This document shows positions 27,501-35,598 of a stretch of 56,534 nt of DNA, one piece after another. How positions within the stretch are numbered: position 1 is the first letter of the stretch; each line of letters opens with the position of its first letter. Source of the stretch: Anaeroglomus sp964550565 (GTDB lineage Bacteria; Planctomycetota; Phycisphaerae; Sedimentisphaerales; Anaerohalosphaeraceae). The notes below the pieces were generated by a model. That model ran no database searches. It had not been told where the DNA came from and saw only the letters and a program-made list of their open reading frames with translations. A program made the translations under genes and the position numbers. Where the stretch lies: NCBI GenBank assembly GCA_964550565.1, contig CAZKAI010000008.1:1-56534 (forward strand), written 5' to 3'.

Positions 27501-29395
27501 AAAGCAGCAACAGCGCCGAAGTGACTCCGGCGATACTGCGTTCATATCTGAAATGCGATGAAACCACCGGCCTGATTGCTGCGGATGCCACCGGCAATGG
27601 CTGGACGGGCACCCTGGTAAATGGTCCGGTATGGACGACTGGAAAATTCAGCAATGGCCTGGATCTGGACGGCACCAATGACCATGTCAGCCTGCGGACA
27701 GGCGTCGTTGATAATCTGACTGATTTTACGATTGCTGTATGGGTCAACCTGGATACGATCAGTAACTGGTCACGCGTATTTGACTTTGGGACGGGTACAT
27801 CAGTAAATATGTTTCTAACGCCGCGAAGTGGTTCGGGGGCGGTGCGTTTTGCGATTACCACCTCCGGTGCCGGGGGCGAAAAGCAAATCAATGGCACCGC
27901 CGCACTGCCGACGGGCACATGGACGCATGTTGCAGTGACCCTGGCAGGCAGTACGGGCATTCTCTACGTCAATGGGGCGGAAGTGGGACGCAATAATTCG
28001 ATGAGTCTGACGCCGGATTCTTTGGGAGCCACAACGCAGAACTATATCGGCAGGTCTCAATACTCGGCGGATGCTTACTTGAATGGGCGAATCGATGAGT
28101 TACGCATTTATGCTGGGGCTTTGAGTGCCGCCGATGTGTCTGCATTGTATGCAGAGCAGGTTCCCGCAATACCCTCGTCACCAGAGGGGCTTAGTGCTGC
28201 GGGGATATCAGGCAGCCGGATTAACCTGACCTGGAACGCATCATTCGGTGCCACGAACTACAACATCAAACGCTCAGCCGCCAACGGGGGGCCTTATACC
28301 CATGTCGCCAGCTTGTCAGGGACAAGCTTCAGTGACACAGGATTGTCCGAGGTGACGACGTATTATTATGTTGTCAGTGCCGTCAACAGTACCGGAGAAA
28401 GTGCGGATTCAATGCAGGCCGGTGCCATGACACAGAGTACGCCTCCGGATGCGCCGACGGGCCTGACGGCAACGACAAACGAGGAGTCGATTATTTTGCA
28501 GTGGGATGCCAATACGGAAAGTGATTTGGCAGGTTATCATGTTTATCGGTCGATAATGCCGGGAAGCGGGTATGCCCGACTGAATGAATCTTTACTGGAT
28601 GGGCTGGAATTTACCGATAGTGATATCGATTATTACAGACCCTATTATTATACGGTAACTGCTGTTGACAGCTATGGATATGAAAGCTTTTTTGCAAATG
28701 AAGTTGCCGTGACGCTGACGGACAGCCATGCGGCTCAACTCAGTGCAATCGATTTCGAACAAGGATTTGCGGACTGGGGCAATATTACTGGCGAAGACTC
28801 TCATAATTGGACCCGTTATTCAGGGAGTACCATAACACCCAATACCGGTCCGGCCGGCGGGGCTGACGGAAGTACCTGGTATGTTTACCTGGAAACCTCG
28901 CCGGGTGGGGCCAATGCTGCCGGACAGAGTGCCATTTTGCAAAGCTCTGTGATTGCAGGTTTTAGACGAATTCTAACCTTTTATTATCACATGTATGGCG
29001 TTGAAACAGGAACCCTGAATATCGATGTCTATGATGGGACATGGCATTACGCGGTGTGGAGTAATAGTGGTCAGCAGCACAATTCCAACAGCGAAGCCTA
29101 TACTCGGGCAATGGTGAACTTGTCGGACTATACCGGCCTGATTCAGATACGTTTTCGGGCGGTGGCCGCAGGCGGACCCCGGGGAGATATAGCCATTGAT
29201 AATATTGCAGTTTTTGGTAGAATTCTTTATGGCGATGCCAACCTGGACAATATTGTGGATACGGACGACCTTTTTACGTTTGCAGAACACTGGCTTCAGG
29301 ATCAATGTGAACTGGATTTGGACGGCGACTGTGTGGTTAATCTGTATGAATTTGCAGAGTTCGCGAATTATTGGCTTGACCATTCATATCAATAA
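24575..29395 (+). CDS. Modular secreted arabinoxylanase GH43-CBM6-GH30-FN3-LamG-FN3-FN3-MAM-dockerin
   Basis: A 1606-residue enzyme with signal peptide (cleavage near VWA/DYP). GH43 (about 35-335) shows candidate catalytic Asp44, Asp166 and Glu215. A CBM6-like module follows (about 345-470). GH30 (about 475-890) has acid/base Glu614 in IQNEPDW and nucleophile Glu732 in FMTEFGD. Then come FN3 (about 898-985), LamG (about 988-1190), two FN3 (about 1200-1385), a MAM-like module (about 1390-1547) and a two-loop dockerin (DANLDNIVDTDD and DLDGDCVVNLYEF). GH43 and GH30 members typically attack arabinosyl or xylosyl side groups and the xylan backbone, so one protein could debranch and cut. The third of three ATGs was chosen by spacing from GGGGG. 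Confidence 0.88.
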   Translation: MKQMIVKSAEIRAIIKAFIVITLCLAACRVWADYPVMPQHYAADPTAIEWNGRLYVYCSNDEENNDTDYLMDSIVCFSTDDLKNWTDHGVVFDSDSVSWIGTAWAPCIVRNNNKFYLYFGDAYWGIGVVTSDSPTGPFTAPKNGLVVKREGLSGGTPGANSTWIFDPCVFVDDDGQPYLYFGGGGPNQARVIKLNTNMIDPVGSAETIDMPDFFEASHMHKRDGIYYFSYADNYEDTTPGSQIAYMTSSSPMSGFVRRGVALGTPPNNYGNNNHHTFFTYQGQWYCVYHNRHQATVEGIVPTVHRNICLDRLYHNSDGTIQQVVITQDSLNQLKYLTPFVRVEGETIALQSGVKTEACAEGGMNVTAISNGDWIGVRGVDFGAGASSFLARVASANTGGSIELRLDSLNGTVVGTGSVPNTGSRQTWTTITCNVSGISGVHDLYFRFIGGQGGDLFNLNWWQFQQVETAAVSVSMDWATRYQTIEGLGGAICFYNGWFTAHPYKKEIFDYAFSGLNLSMLRIGNWWRGVNGQDTATYEIVTAANQRLGRPVPILMTSWSPPAYLKSNGEVGHGGTLIQVNGAYDYDGFANYWRDSLQDYIARGVNPTWIGIQNEPDWTADYDSCRFNPSEAPVNGEYFASFAQAQNVVYQKLQAAMTTPPKMLGPECVGLYGNAAGLRNYMAQMNPDTFYGIAHHLYGGSTDGTPDGYNSAFTTVLNSSNTLFPGKPRFMTEFGDIKGLVPCANLIHNSLVVEQVSGYNHWSLIWPGDIGLVEIEFPWGSGDWTSPKGYWLNPSYWSMKHYSYYVQPGFRRVKVGSNNSDVLVSAYLSPDDKRLVAVLINRSTTKPASVTLNPGSFQYDVSSVYQTDETRHFESLGQVAGSQLILPAVSVTTVVWDHYGPVAPSGLRATRLTGKQVNLGWNASAGAVSYNLKRSTTSGGPYVTIASGLTDTRFSDTTVMPGIKYYYTVSANTASGESSNSAEVTPAILRSYLKCDETTGLIAADATGNGWTGTLVNGPVWTTGKFSNGLDLDGTNDHVSLRTGVVDNLTDFTIAVWVNLDTISNWSRVFDFGTGTSVNMFLTPRSGSGAVRFAITTSGAGGEKQINGTAALPTGTWTHVAVTLAGSTGILYVNGAEVGRNNSMSLTPDSLGATTQNYIGRSQYSADAYLNGRIDELRIYAGALSAADVSALYAEQVPAIPSSPEGLSAAGISGSRINLTWNASFGATNYNIKRSAANGGPYTHVASLSGTSFSDTGLSEVTTYYYVVSAVNSTGESADSMQAGAMTQSTPPDAPTGLTATTNEESIILQWDANTESDLAGYHVYRSIMPGSGYARLNESLLDGLEFTDSDIDYYRPYYYTVTAVDSYGYESFFANEVAVTLTDSHAAQLSAIDFEQGFADWGNITGEDSHNWTRYSGSTITPNTGPAGGADGSTWYVYLETSPGGANAAGQSAILQSSVIAGFRRILTFYYHMYGVETGTLNIDVYDGTWHYAVWSNSGQQHNSNSEAYTRAMVNLSDYTGLIQIRFRAVAAGGPRGDIAIDNIAVFGRILYGDANLDNIVDTDDLFTFAEHWLQDQCELDLDGDCVVNLYEFAEFANYWLDHSYQ

Positions 29396-29422
29396 AACGG
29401 AGACAGAAAGGATTCTTAGTCT

Positions 29423-31822
29423 ATGCAGTTTAGTACAAAAGCGGTGGTCCTGCTGCTGAGCTGTCTGTTTGCAAGCGTGGGTTATGCAACAGAATCATTT
29501 CCCCTCCAGCAGGTCCAGCTTCTGGACGGGCCATTCAAGCATGCCCAGGATGTGAATTTAAAGTATTTGCTGCAGTATGATGTGGACCGGCTGCTGGCGC
29601 CATACCTCAAGGACGCGGGGCTGGAACCGAAGGGGCAAAGTTATCCAAACTGGATTGGGCTGGATGGGCACATCGGCGGCCATTACCTGTCGGCTATGGC
29701 AATTTACACGGCAGTAATAGGTAATGAGGAGTGCCGCCGTCGGATGGAGTACATCGTGGATGAACTGGCTCGATGCCAGAAGGCCAACGGAGATGGTTAT
29801 GTGGGAGGGGTACCAGGGGGGCGGGACATCTGGCGTCAGGTGGCCGCGGGGAATCCGCGGGCGCCGCATCGAGCCTGGGTACCGTGGTATAATTTGCACA
29901 AAACATTTGCGGGATTACGGGATGCCTGGATTTATGGACACAGCGAGAAAGCCAAGAGCGTACTGATAGGGCTTGGAGACTGGTGTGATACGCTGCTGGC
30001 CGACTATACACCCCAGCAGATGGAGGCCATGATGGACCAGGAGCATGGCGGGATGAATGAAGTGCTGGCGGATCTGGGCCGGATCACAGGCGATGACAAG
30101 TATCTCAAGCTGGCCAAGCGTTTCTCGCACCGTCAGTTGCTGGAACCCATGTCGCAGGGGAAAGACACCTTAGACAATAAACATGCCAATACGCAAGTAC
30201 CCAAGGCTGTTGGCTTCGCGCGGATTGCAGAATTGAGTCCGGACAAGCAGTTTGCCGATGCCGCCGAGTTTTTCTGGGACACCGTGGTTCACAACCGCAC
30301 CATGGCCTTTGGCGGCAACAGCAGAAGGGAACATTTCCCGAGTGCCGAAGCCTGTGCTGAGTTTGTGGAAGAGAGGGAAGGGCCGGAGTCCTGCAACACG
30401 TACAATATGCTGCGGCTGACCGAGATTCTGCATCGTATGGAATCGAAGGCTGAATACGCGGATTACTATGAGCGTGCCCTGTTTAACCATATCCTGTCCA
30501 CCCAGCATCCCGACCACGGCGGATACGTTTACTTCACCCCGGCCCGGCCGCGTCACTATCGGGTGTATTCGGCCCCCAATGAGGGTATGTGGTGCTGCGT
30601 CGGTACGGGGATGGAAAACCATGGGCAATACGGGCGGTTCATCTATAGTCACGAGGCCCAGACACTGCTGGTCAATCTGTTTATTGCCTCGGAGCTGAAC
30701 TGGCCGGAGAAGGGTATTCATGTTCGTCAGGAGACCCGGTTTCCGCAGGAACCTCAGACTGTTTTGAAAGTGCAGGCCGATAAGCCGGTTCGTCTGACGC
30801 TGAAGATTCGTCACCCGAGATGGGTTCCGGAAAACAAATTGCAATTTGAGCTGAATGGCGAAGCGTTGGCGGTCACATCCAAGCCATCCTCTTATGCGTC
30901 GATAGAGCGAGTCTGGAAAGACGGGGACATACTGAAAGTTTCGCTGCCGATGCATGCCGAACTGGAACCGATGCCCAATGTGCCGGATTATGCGGCAATC
31001 CTTTACGGACCGATTGTCCTGGCTGCCAAAACCGGCACAGAGGATCTTCAGGGACTGATTGCTGACGACGATCGCTGGGGACACATTGCTCATGGTCAAC
31101 TGCTGCCGCTGGACGAGGCACCCATGCTGGTCGGAGATACGGCAGCTATCCCTGAAAAGATTACCCAGGTTGACTTGCAGCAGCTCCGGTTTAAAGTGGA
31201 CGAGGTTATCCGGCCGGAGACGTTCCGGTCGCTGGTGCTGGAACCGTTTTATCAGGTCCATGATGCCCGGTACATGATGTACTGGCGGGTGGTACGGCCT
31301 GATGCATACGCTCAAATCCAGGCTGAAATGAAGGCCAGGGAACAGCAGCGGCTTTTGCTGGATCGACAAACCGTGGACCGTGTGATTCCCGGCGAGCAGC
31401 AGCCCGAGGCCGACCATAATCTCCAGCACAAAAACTCCGAAAGCGGCGTACACCGCAACCTCCATTTTCGTCATGTTCAGGCGCCGGGCTGGTTCAGCTA
31501 TGACCTGAAGGTTGTCCCGGATGCCCCGCTTGAGCTTTATGTACTTTACTGGGGCCGTGAAAGCGGCAGGCGGATGTTTGATATCAGGGTGGACGGAGAA
31601 AAGCTGGTTACTGAAAACCTGACGGGCAAGTGGAACCGGGATGAATTTCAAGCCGTGCGATATCCTCTGCCGACGGGCCTGGTCAAAGATAAAAAGAAAA
31701 TTACCGTGACTTTTGAGCCGCATCCAGGCAATTATGCCGGCGGACTATTTGACTTACGAATCGTTCAGGGTATTATTGTCGGTGACATGGAAAGCTCCGG
31801 CAAACTCAAGACTTCTGATTAA
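29423..31822 (+). CDS. Secreted GH127/GH146-type beta-L-arabinofuranosidase (DUF1680)
   Basis: The 799-residue protein has a signal peptide (cleavage near GYA/TES) and an (alpha/alpha)6-barrel of the DUF1680 family. The zinc-thiolate active site of these enzymes is visible: Glu322 and Cys324 in PESCNTYN, and Cys391-Cys392 in WCCVGTGMENH, of which the first Cys would be the nucleophile. The last hundred residues form a beta domain (WFSYDLKVVPDAPLEL) as in GH146 homologues. Expected to release arabinose from side chains; exact linkage is uncertain. It lies 27 bases after the GH43-GH30 gene. Confidence 0.87.
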   Translation: MQFSTKAVVLLLSCLFASVGYATESFPLQQVQLLDGPFKHAQDVNLKYLLQYDVDRLLAPYLKDAGLEPKGQSYPNWIGLDGHIGGHYLSAMAIYTAVIGNEECRRRMEYIVDELARCQKANGDGYVGGVPGGRDIWRQVAAGNPRAPHRAWVPWYNLHKTFAGLRDAWIYGHSEKAKSVLIGLGDWCDTLLADYTPQQMEAMMDQEHGGMNEVLADLGRITGDDKYLKLAKRFSHRQLLEPMSQGKDTLDNKHANTQVPKAVGFARIAELSPDKQFADAAEFFWDTVVHNRTMAFGGNSRREHFPSAEACAEFVEEREGPESCNTYNMLRLTEILHRMESKAEYADYYERALFNHILSTQHPDHGGYVYFTPARPRHYRVYSAPNEGMWCCVGTGMENHGQYGRFIYSHEAQTLLVNLFIASELNWPEKGIHVRQETRFPQEPQTVLKVQADKPVRLTLKIRHPRWVPENKLQFELNGEALAVTSKPSSYASIERVWKDGDILKVSLPMHAELEPMPNVPDYAAILYGPIVLAAKTGTEDLQGLIADDDRWGHIAHGQLLPLDEAPMLVGDTAAIPEKITQVDLQQLRFKVDEVIRPETFRSLVLEPFYQVHDARYMMYWRVVRPDAYAQIQAEMKAREQQRLLLDRQTVDRVIPGEQQPEADHNLQHKNSESGVHRNLHFRHVQAPGWFSYDLKVVPDAPLELYVLYWGRESGRRMFDIRVDGEKLVTENLTGKWNRDEFQAVRYPLPTGLVKDKKKITVTFEPHPGNYAGGLFDLRIVQGIIVGDMESSGKLKTSD

Positions 31823-31833
31823 GGAAGACACAC

Positions 31834-33225
31834 ATGCAGAATGAATCACAGCGACTTTCGGTTCGGGAAAAGATCGGTTTTGGCCTGGGAGATACGGCAT
31901 CCAACCTTTTCTTTCAGACCACCATCTATTTCCTGCTGTATTTTTATACCGATGTCTTTGGCATCTCCGCGGCGGCCATCGGCACGATGTTTCTGGTGAC
32001 CCGTATCTGGGATGCCGTCAATGACCCGATGATGGGAGCGATTGCCGACCGGACCAGCACCCGCTGGGGGAAATTCAGGCCGTATCTGCTGTGGTTTGCC
32101 GTGCCGTTCGGAGTGATCGGGATGCTGATGTTTACAACGCCCGATCTGGGCGCCGGCGGCAAATTGATCTGGGCGTATATCACCTATACGCTGATGATGA
32201 TGGTTTATACGGTGGTCAATGTGCCGTATTGTGCCCTGATGGGTGTTATTTCCCCCAATTCCATGGAACGCACCGTTGTCTCGTCCTATCGTTTCGTCCT
32301 GGCATTTATCGGCATGTTTATTGTGCAGTACTCCCTGGTCAGGATGGTCGAGTTCTTCGGCGGCTCAAAAGCCTCCCCCAAAGGCTGGCAATATGCAATG
32401 ATTGTGCTGTTTTCACTGGCGATCATTCTTTTTCTGATTACTTTTTTCTCGACCCGAGAACGCGTCAAGCCGCTTCATGAACAGAGAAATCCATTCAAGC
32501 AGGACATGTTCGATTTATTTAAAAATGGACCCTGGATGCTGATTGGCTTTGCAACGGTATTTCAGCTTATTTATGTTCTGATACGCGGCGGCAGTATCGT
32601 TTATTATTTCGATTATTATATCCAGAGCCAGGAGGTCTCTTTATTCGGAAAGGCATTGACTTTTTCCTCGACTCAGCTTTCTTCGGCTTTCATGCTCAGC
32701 GGAACCATCGTTACCATTCTGGCAGCAATGACCACCAAGTGGTTCTGCAAAGTTATGGATAAGTCCAAAATTTATGCCGGATTTTTCTTTCTGTCGGCGA
32801 TTTCCACGGGACTGGTCTACTGGGTCAGTCCGCAAAACCTGGTCCTTTTGTTTGCCCTGCAGCTCGTGACCTCGTTTTGCATGGGCCCGGTGTCGGTTCT
32901 GCAATGGGCGATTTATACCGATACCGCCGATTACTCGGAATGGAAAACAGGCCGCAGGGCGACGGCATTGATTATGGCTGCGTCCCTGTTTGCATTGAAG
33001 ATGGGCGTCGCGCTGGGCGGTGCGATTCTGGCCTGGATTCTGGCCTGGTATGGTTATAAGGCTAATCAGCCGCAGACGGAATTGTCGTTACGCGGGATTT
33101 GCCTGGCCATGAGTATCTATGCGGCCATTCCGGCGGTTATTGGTGCATTGCTGATGTTCTTCTATCCCTTGAGCAATCGACGAATGATGGCGATTGAGGC
33201 AGACCTGTCCCAGCAGAGAAAATAA
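31834..33225 (+). CDS. GPH-family (glycoside-pentoside-hexuronide) sugar:cation symporter
   Basis: Inner-membrane carrier of the MelB/XylP/UidB type. The 463 residues have about 12 hydrophobic segments and family motifs: GLGDTASNLFFQ near the start, RIWDAVNDPMMGAIADRTSTRWGKFRP around residues 55-85, and NVPYCALMG. In this operon it most likely imports xylose-, arabinose- or short xylooligosaccharide substrates for the cytoplasmic GH3 enzyme. The gap to the preceding gene is 11 bases, with GGAAG as ribosome-binding site. Confidence 0.92.
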   Translation: MQNESQRLSVREKIGFGLGDTASNLFFQTTIYFLLYFYTDVFGISAAAIGTMFLVTRIWDAVNDPMMGAIADRTSTRWGKFRPYLLWFAVPFGVIGMLMFTTPDLGAGGKLIWAYITYTLMMMVYTVVNVPYCALMGVISPNSMERTVVSSYRFVLAFIGMFIVQYSLVRMVEFFGGSKASPKGWQYAMIVLFSLAIILFLITFFSTRERVKPLHEQRNPFKQDMFDLFKNGPWMLIGFATVFQLIYVLIRGGSIVYYFDYYIQSQEVSLFGKALTFSSTQLSSAFMLSGTIVTILAAMTTKWFCKVMDKSKIYAGFFFLSAISTGLVYWVSPQNLVLLFALQLVTSFCMGPVSVLQWAIYTDTADYSEWKTGRRATALIMAASLFALKMGVALGGAILAWILAWYGYKANQPQTELSLRGICLAMSIYAAIPAVIGALLMFFYPLSNRRMMAIEADLSQQRK

Positions 33226-33274
33226 TCTGCTTGTGATGCGATAATAAAAAACGCACAATCGAAGATTTAAAAAA

Positions 33275-35581
33275 ATGAAAAAGCCAAATACGATTCAATC
33301 CGATTATCTGAATCCGGCCTTGCCTGTTGCGCAGCGGGTCAGGGATTTGCTGAATCGTATGACCCTTGAGGAAAAAGCCGCTCAGATGCAGTGTGTCTGG
33401 CTGGACAAGGCCAAAACACTGGTCGATGACAAGGGCAATTTTGACCTCGAAAAGGCCAGGGCTGCCTTTGGTCAGGGGCATGGTCTGGGCCAGGTTGGGC
33501 GTCCCAGTGACGCCGGCGGCGGTTTATCCCCTCGAAAAAATGCGGAATTGACCAACGCTATCCAGAAATTCTTTCTGGAAAACAGCCGGCTGGGCATTCC
33601 TGTTATTTTCCATGAAGAATGTCTGCATGGCCTTGCAGCGGTCGGTTCAACCAGTTTTCCGCAACCTATCGGCCTCGGGGCAACATTTGACACGGACCTG
33701 GTACAGCGTGTATTTGAAGCAACCGCCTGCGAGGCCCGCATTCGGGGGACTCATCAGGCATTAACACCGGTGGTGGATGTGGCCCGTGAACCCCGCTGGG
33801 GCCGTGTCGAGGAAACCTACGGGGAAGACCCGTATCTGGTCAGTCGAATGGGTATTGCCGCCGTAAGGGGATTCCAGGGGGACGCTTCGTTTGTCGATAA
33901 AAAGCACGTGATTGCCACCCTCAAACACTTTGCCGCCCACGGCCAGCCCGAATCCGGGACCAACTGTGCACCAGTGAATGTTTCTGCCCGGGTGCTTCGT
34001 GAAACATTCTTATTTACTTTCAGAGAGGCGATAACCAAAGCCGGCGCCATCAGTGTCATGGCGTCTTACAATGAAATTGATGGCGTTCCTTCCCATGCTA
34101 ATAAATGGCTGCTGCGGGATGTCTTGCGTCAGGAATGGGGCTTTAAGGGATATGTTGTATCCGATTATTATGCGATTCGCGAACTGAACGAGCGGCCGGA
34201 TTTGTATGGTCATCATCTGGCCGAAGATGGCAAGCAGGCAGCGGCACTGGCAGTTAAAGCTGGTGTCAATATCGAGATGCCTGATCCGGATTGTTATAAA
34301 TACCTCGCCGAACTCGTGCGGGAAGGCAGTGTGCCCGAGTCGGCGCTGGATGAATTGATTGCTCCGATGCTGGAATGGAAATTCAAGCTCGGTTTGTTCG
34401 AAGACCCATTTGTCAATCCCGACGAGGCCCAAAAAATCGTTGGCTGTGAATCGCACAATAAACTTGCTCTGGAATCAGCTCGCAAAACAATTACGTTACT
34501 GAAAAATGACGGCTCACTGGCGCCGCTCAATACCAAGAAAATAAAAACCATCGCCGTCATCGGCCCCAATGCCGACCGAGTCATGCTGGGAGGCTACAGC
34601 GGTGTGCCCAATCATTTTGTCAGTCTGTTGCAGGGCATCAAAGACCGCGTCGGGGATTCAGTCAGGGTCCTTTATCACGAAGGCTGTAAAATCACCATCG
34701 GCGGCTCCTGGCAGCAGGATGATGTCATTCCAGGTGATCCTGTCGAAGATCGCAAGTCGATTGCCCAGGCTCTAAAAATTGCCCAACAGGCGGACATTGT
34801 TGTTCTGGCCATTGGCGGCAATGAGCAGACGTCCAGAGAAGCCTGGGCCAGAAACCACATGGGAGACCGTACTACGCTCGATATGGCTGGCTTGCAGGAT
34901 GAACTGGTCGATGCCATAGCTGCAATCGGCAAGCCCGTAATTGCGGTATTGTTTAACGGACGGCCATTGTCGATTACGCATCTGAGCGAAAAAGTACCCG
35001 TAATTCTGGAGTGCTGGTATCTGGGGCAGGAATCCGGAACGGCCATCGCAGAAGTCCTCTTTGGCGATGTCAATCCCGGCGGCAAGCTGCCGATTTCGAT
35101 TCCGCGATCGGTGGGTCATATTCCCTGCTATTACAACTATAAACCCTCGGCCCGGCGAGGCTATCTGTTTGACGATGTCAGCCCGTTATATGCGTTTGGA
35201 TACGGACTGAGTTATACCCGGTTTGAGTTCGGAACACCCCGGCTCAAAAAGCAGACTATTCGCCCGGATGAATCGACGACAATATCGATCGATGTCACCA
35301 ATAAAGGCAAGATAGCCGGGGATGAAGTGGTGCAGCTGTACATCCGCGACTGTGTCAGCTCGGCAACACGTCCTGTCAAAGAACTCAAAGGCTTCCAGAG
35401 AATTACATTGAAGCCGGGGCAGACCGGAAGGGTTGACCTGGAGATCGCGCCCGAGCATCTGGCTTTTTATAACATTGATATGGAGTATATTGTTGAACCG
35501 GGCACATTTGAAATTATGATTGGCAGTTCCTCACGTGATTGCGATCTGCAGAAAGTCATGCTTACCGTACAAAAAATATAA
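33275..35581 (+). CDS. Cytoplasmic GH3 beta-xylosidase/beta-glucosidase
   Basis: Hydrolyses beta-linked sugars from oligosaccharide ends. The 768 residues follow the GH3 order: a TIM barrel (RMTLEEKAAQM, EECLHG, TPVVDVAREPRWGR, KHFAAHG), nucleophile Asp297 in VVSDYYAI, an alpha/beta sandwich domain (IAVIGPNADRVMLGGYSG) and a C-terminal fibronectin-like domain (YAFGYGLSYTRFEF). There is no signal peptide, unlike the other hydrolases here, so it should act inside the cell on sugars brought in by the GPH symporter. In a xylan operon beta-xylosidase is more likely than beta-glucosidase, but specificity cannot be read from the sequence. Confidence 0.92.
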   Translation: MKKPNTIQSDYLNPALPVAQRVRDLLNRMTLEEKAAQMQCVWLDKAKTLVDDKGNFDLEKARAAFGQGHGLGQVGRPSDAGGGLSPRKNAELTNAIQKFFLENSRLGIPVIFHEECLHGLAAVGSTSFPQPIGLGATFDTDLVQRVFEATACEARIRGTHQALTPVVDVAREPRWGRVEETYGEDPYLVSRMGIAAVRGFQGDASFVDKKHVIATLKHFAAHGQPESGTNCAPVNVSARVLRETFLFTFREAITKAGAISVMASYNEIDGVPSHANKWLLRDVLRQEWGFKGYVVSDYYAIRELNERPDLYGHHLAEDGKQAAALAVKAGVNIEMPDPDCYKYLAELVREGSVPESALDELIAPMLEWKFKLGLFEDPFVNPDEAQKIVGCESHNKLALESARKTITLLKNDGSLAPLNTKKIKTIAVIGPNADRVMLGGYSGVPNHFVSLLQGIKDRVGDSVRVLYHEGCKITIGGSWQQDDVIPGDPVEDRKSIAQALKIAQQADIVVLAIGGNEQTSREAWARNHMGDRTTLDMAGLQDELVDAIAAIGKPVIAVLFNGRPLSITHLSEKVPVILECWYLGQESGTAIAEVLFGDVNPGGKLPISIPRSVGHIPCYYNYKPSARRGYLFDDVSPLYAFGYGLSYTRFEFGTPRLKKQTIRPDESTTISIDVTNKGKIAGDEVVQLYIRDCVSSATRPVKELKGFQRITLKPGQTGRVDLEIAPEHLAFYNIDMEYIVEPGTFEIMIGSSSRDCDLQKVMLTVQKI

Positions 35582-35598
35582 CAAAATGGAGTCTTGTT

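Noticed and set aside
30170..31723. 517-codon minus-strand frame opposite the GH127-type gene
   Set aside because: No recognisable domain; antisense to a clear enzyme with intact motifs.
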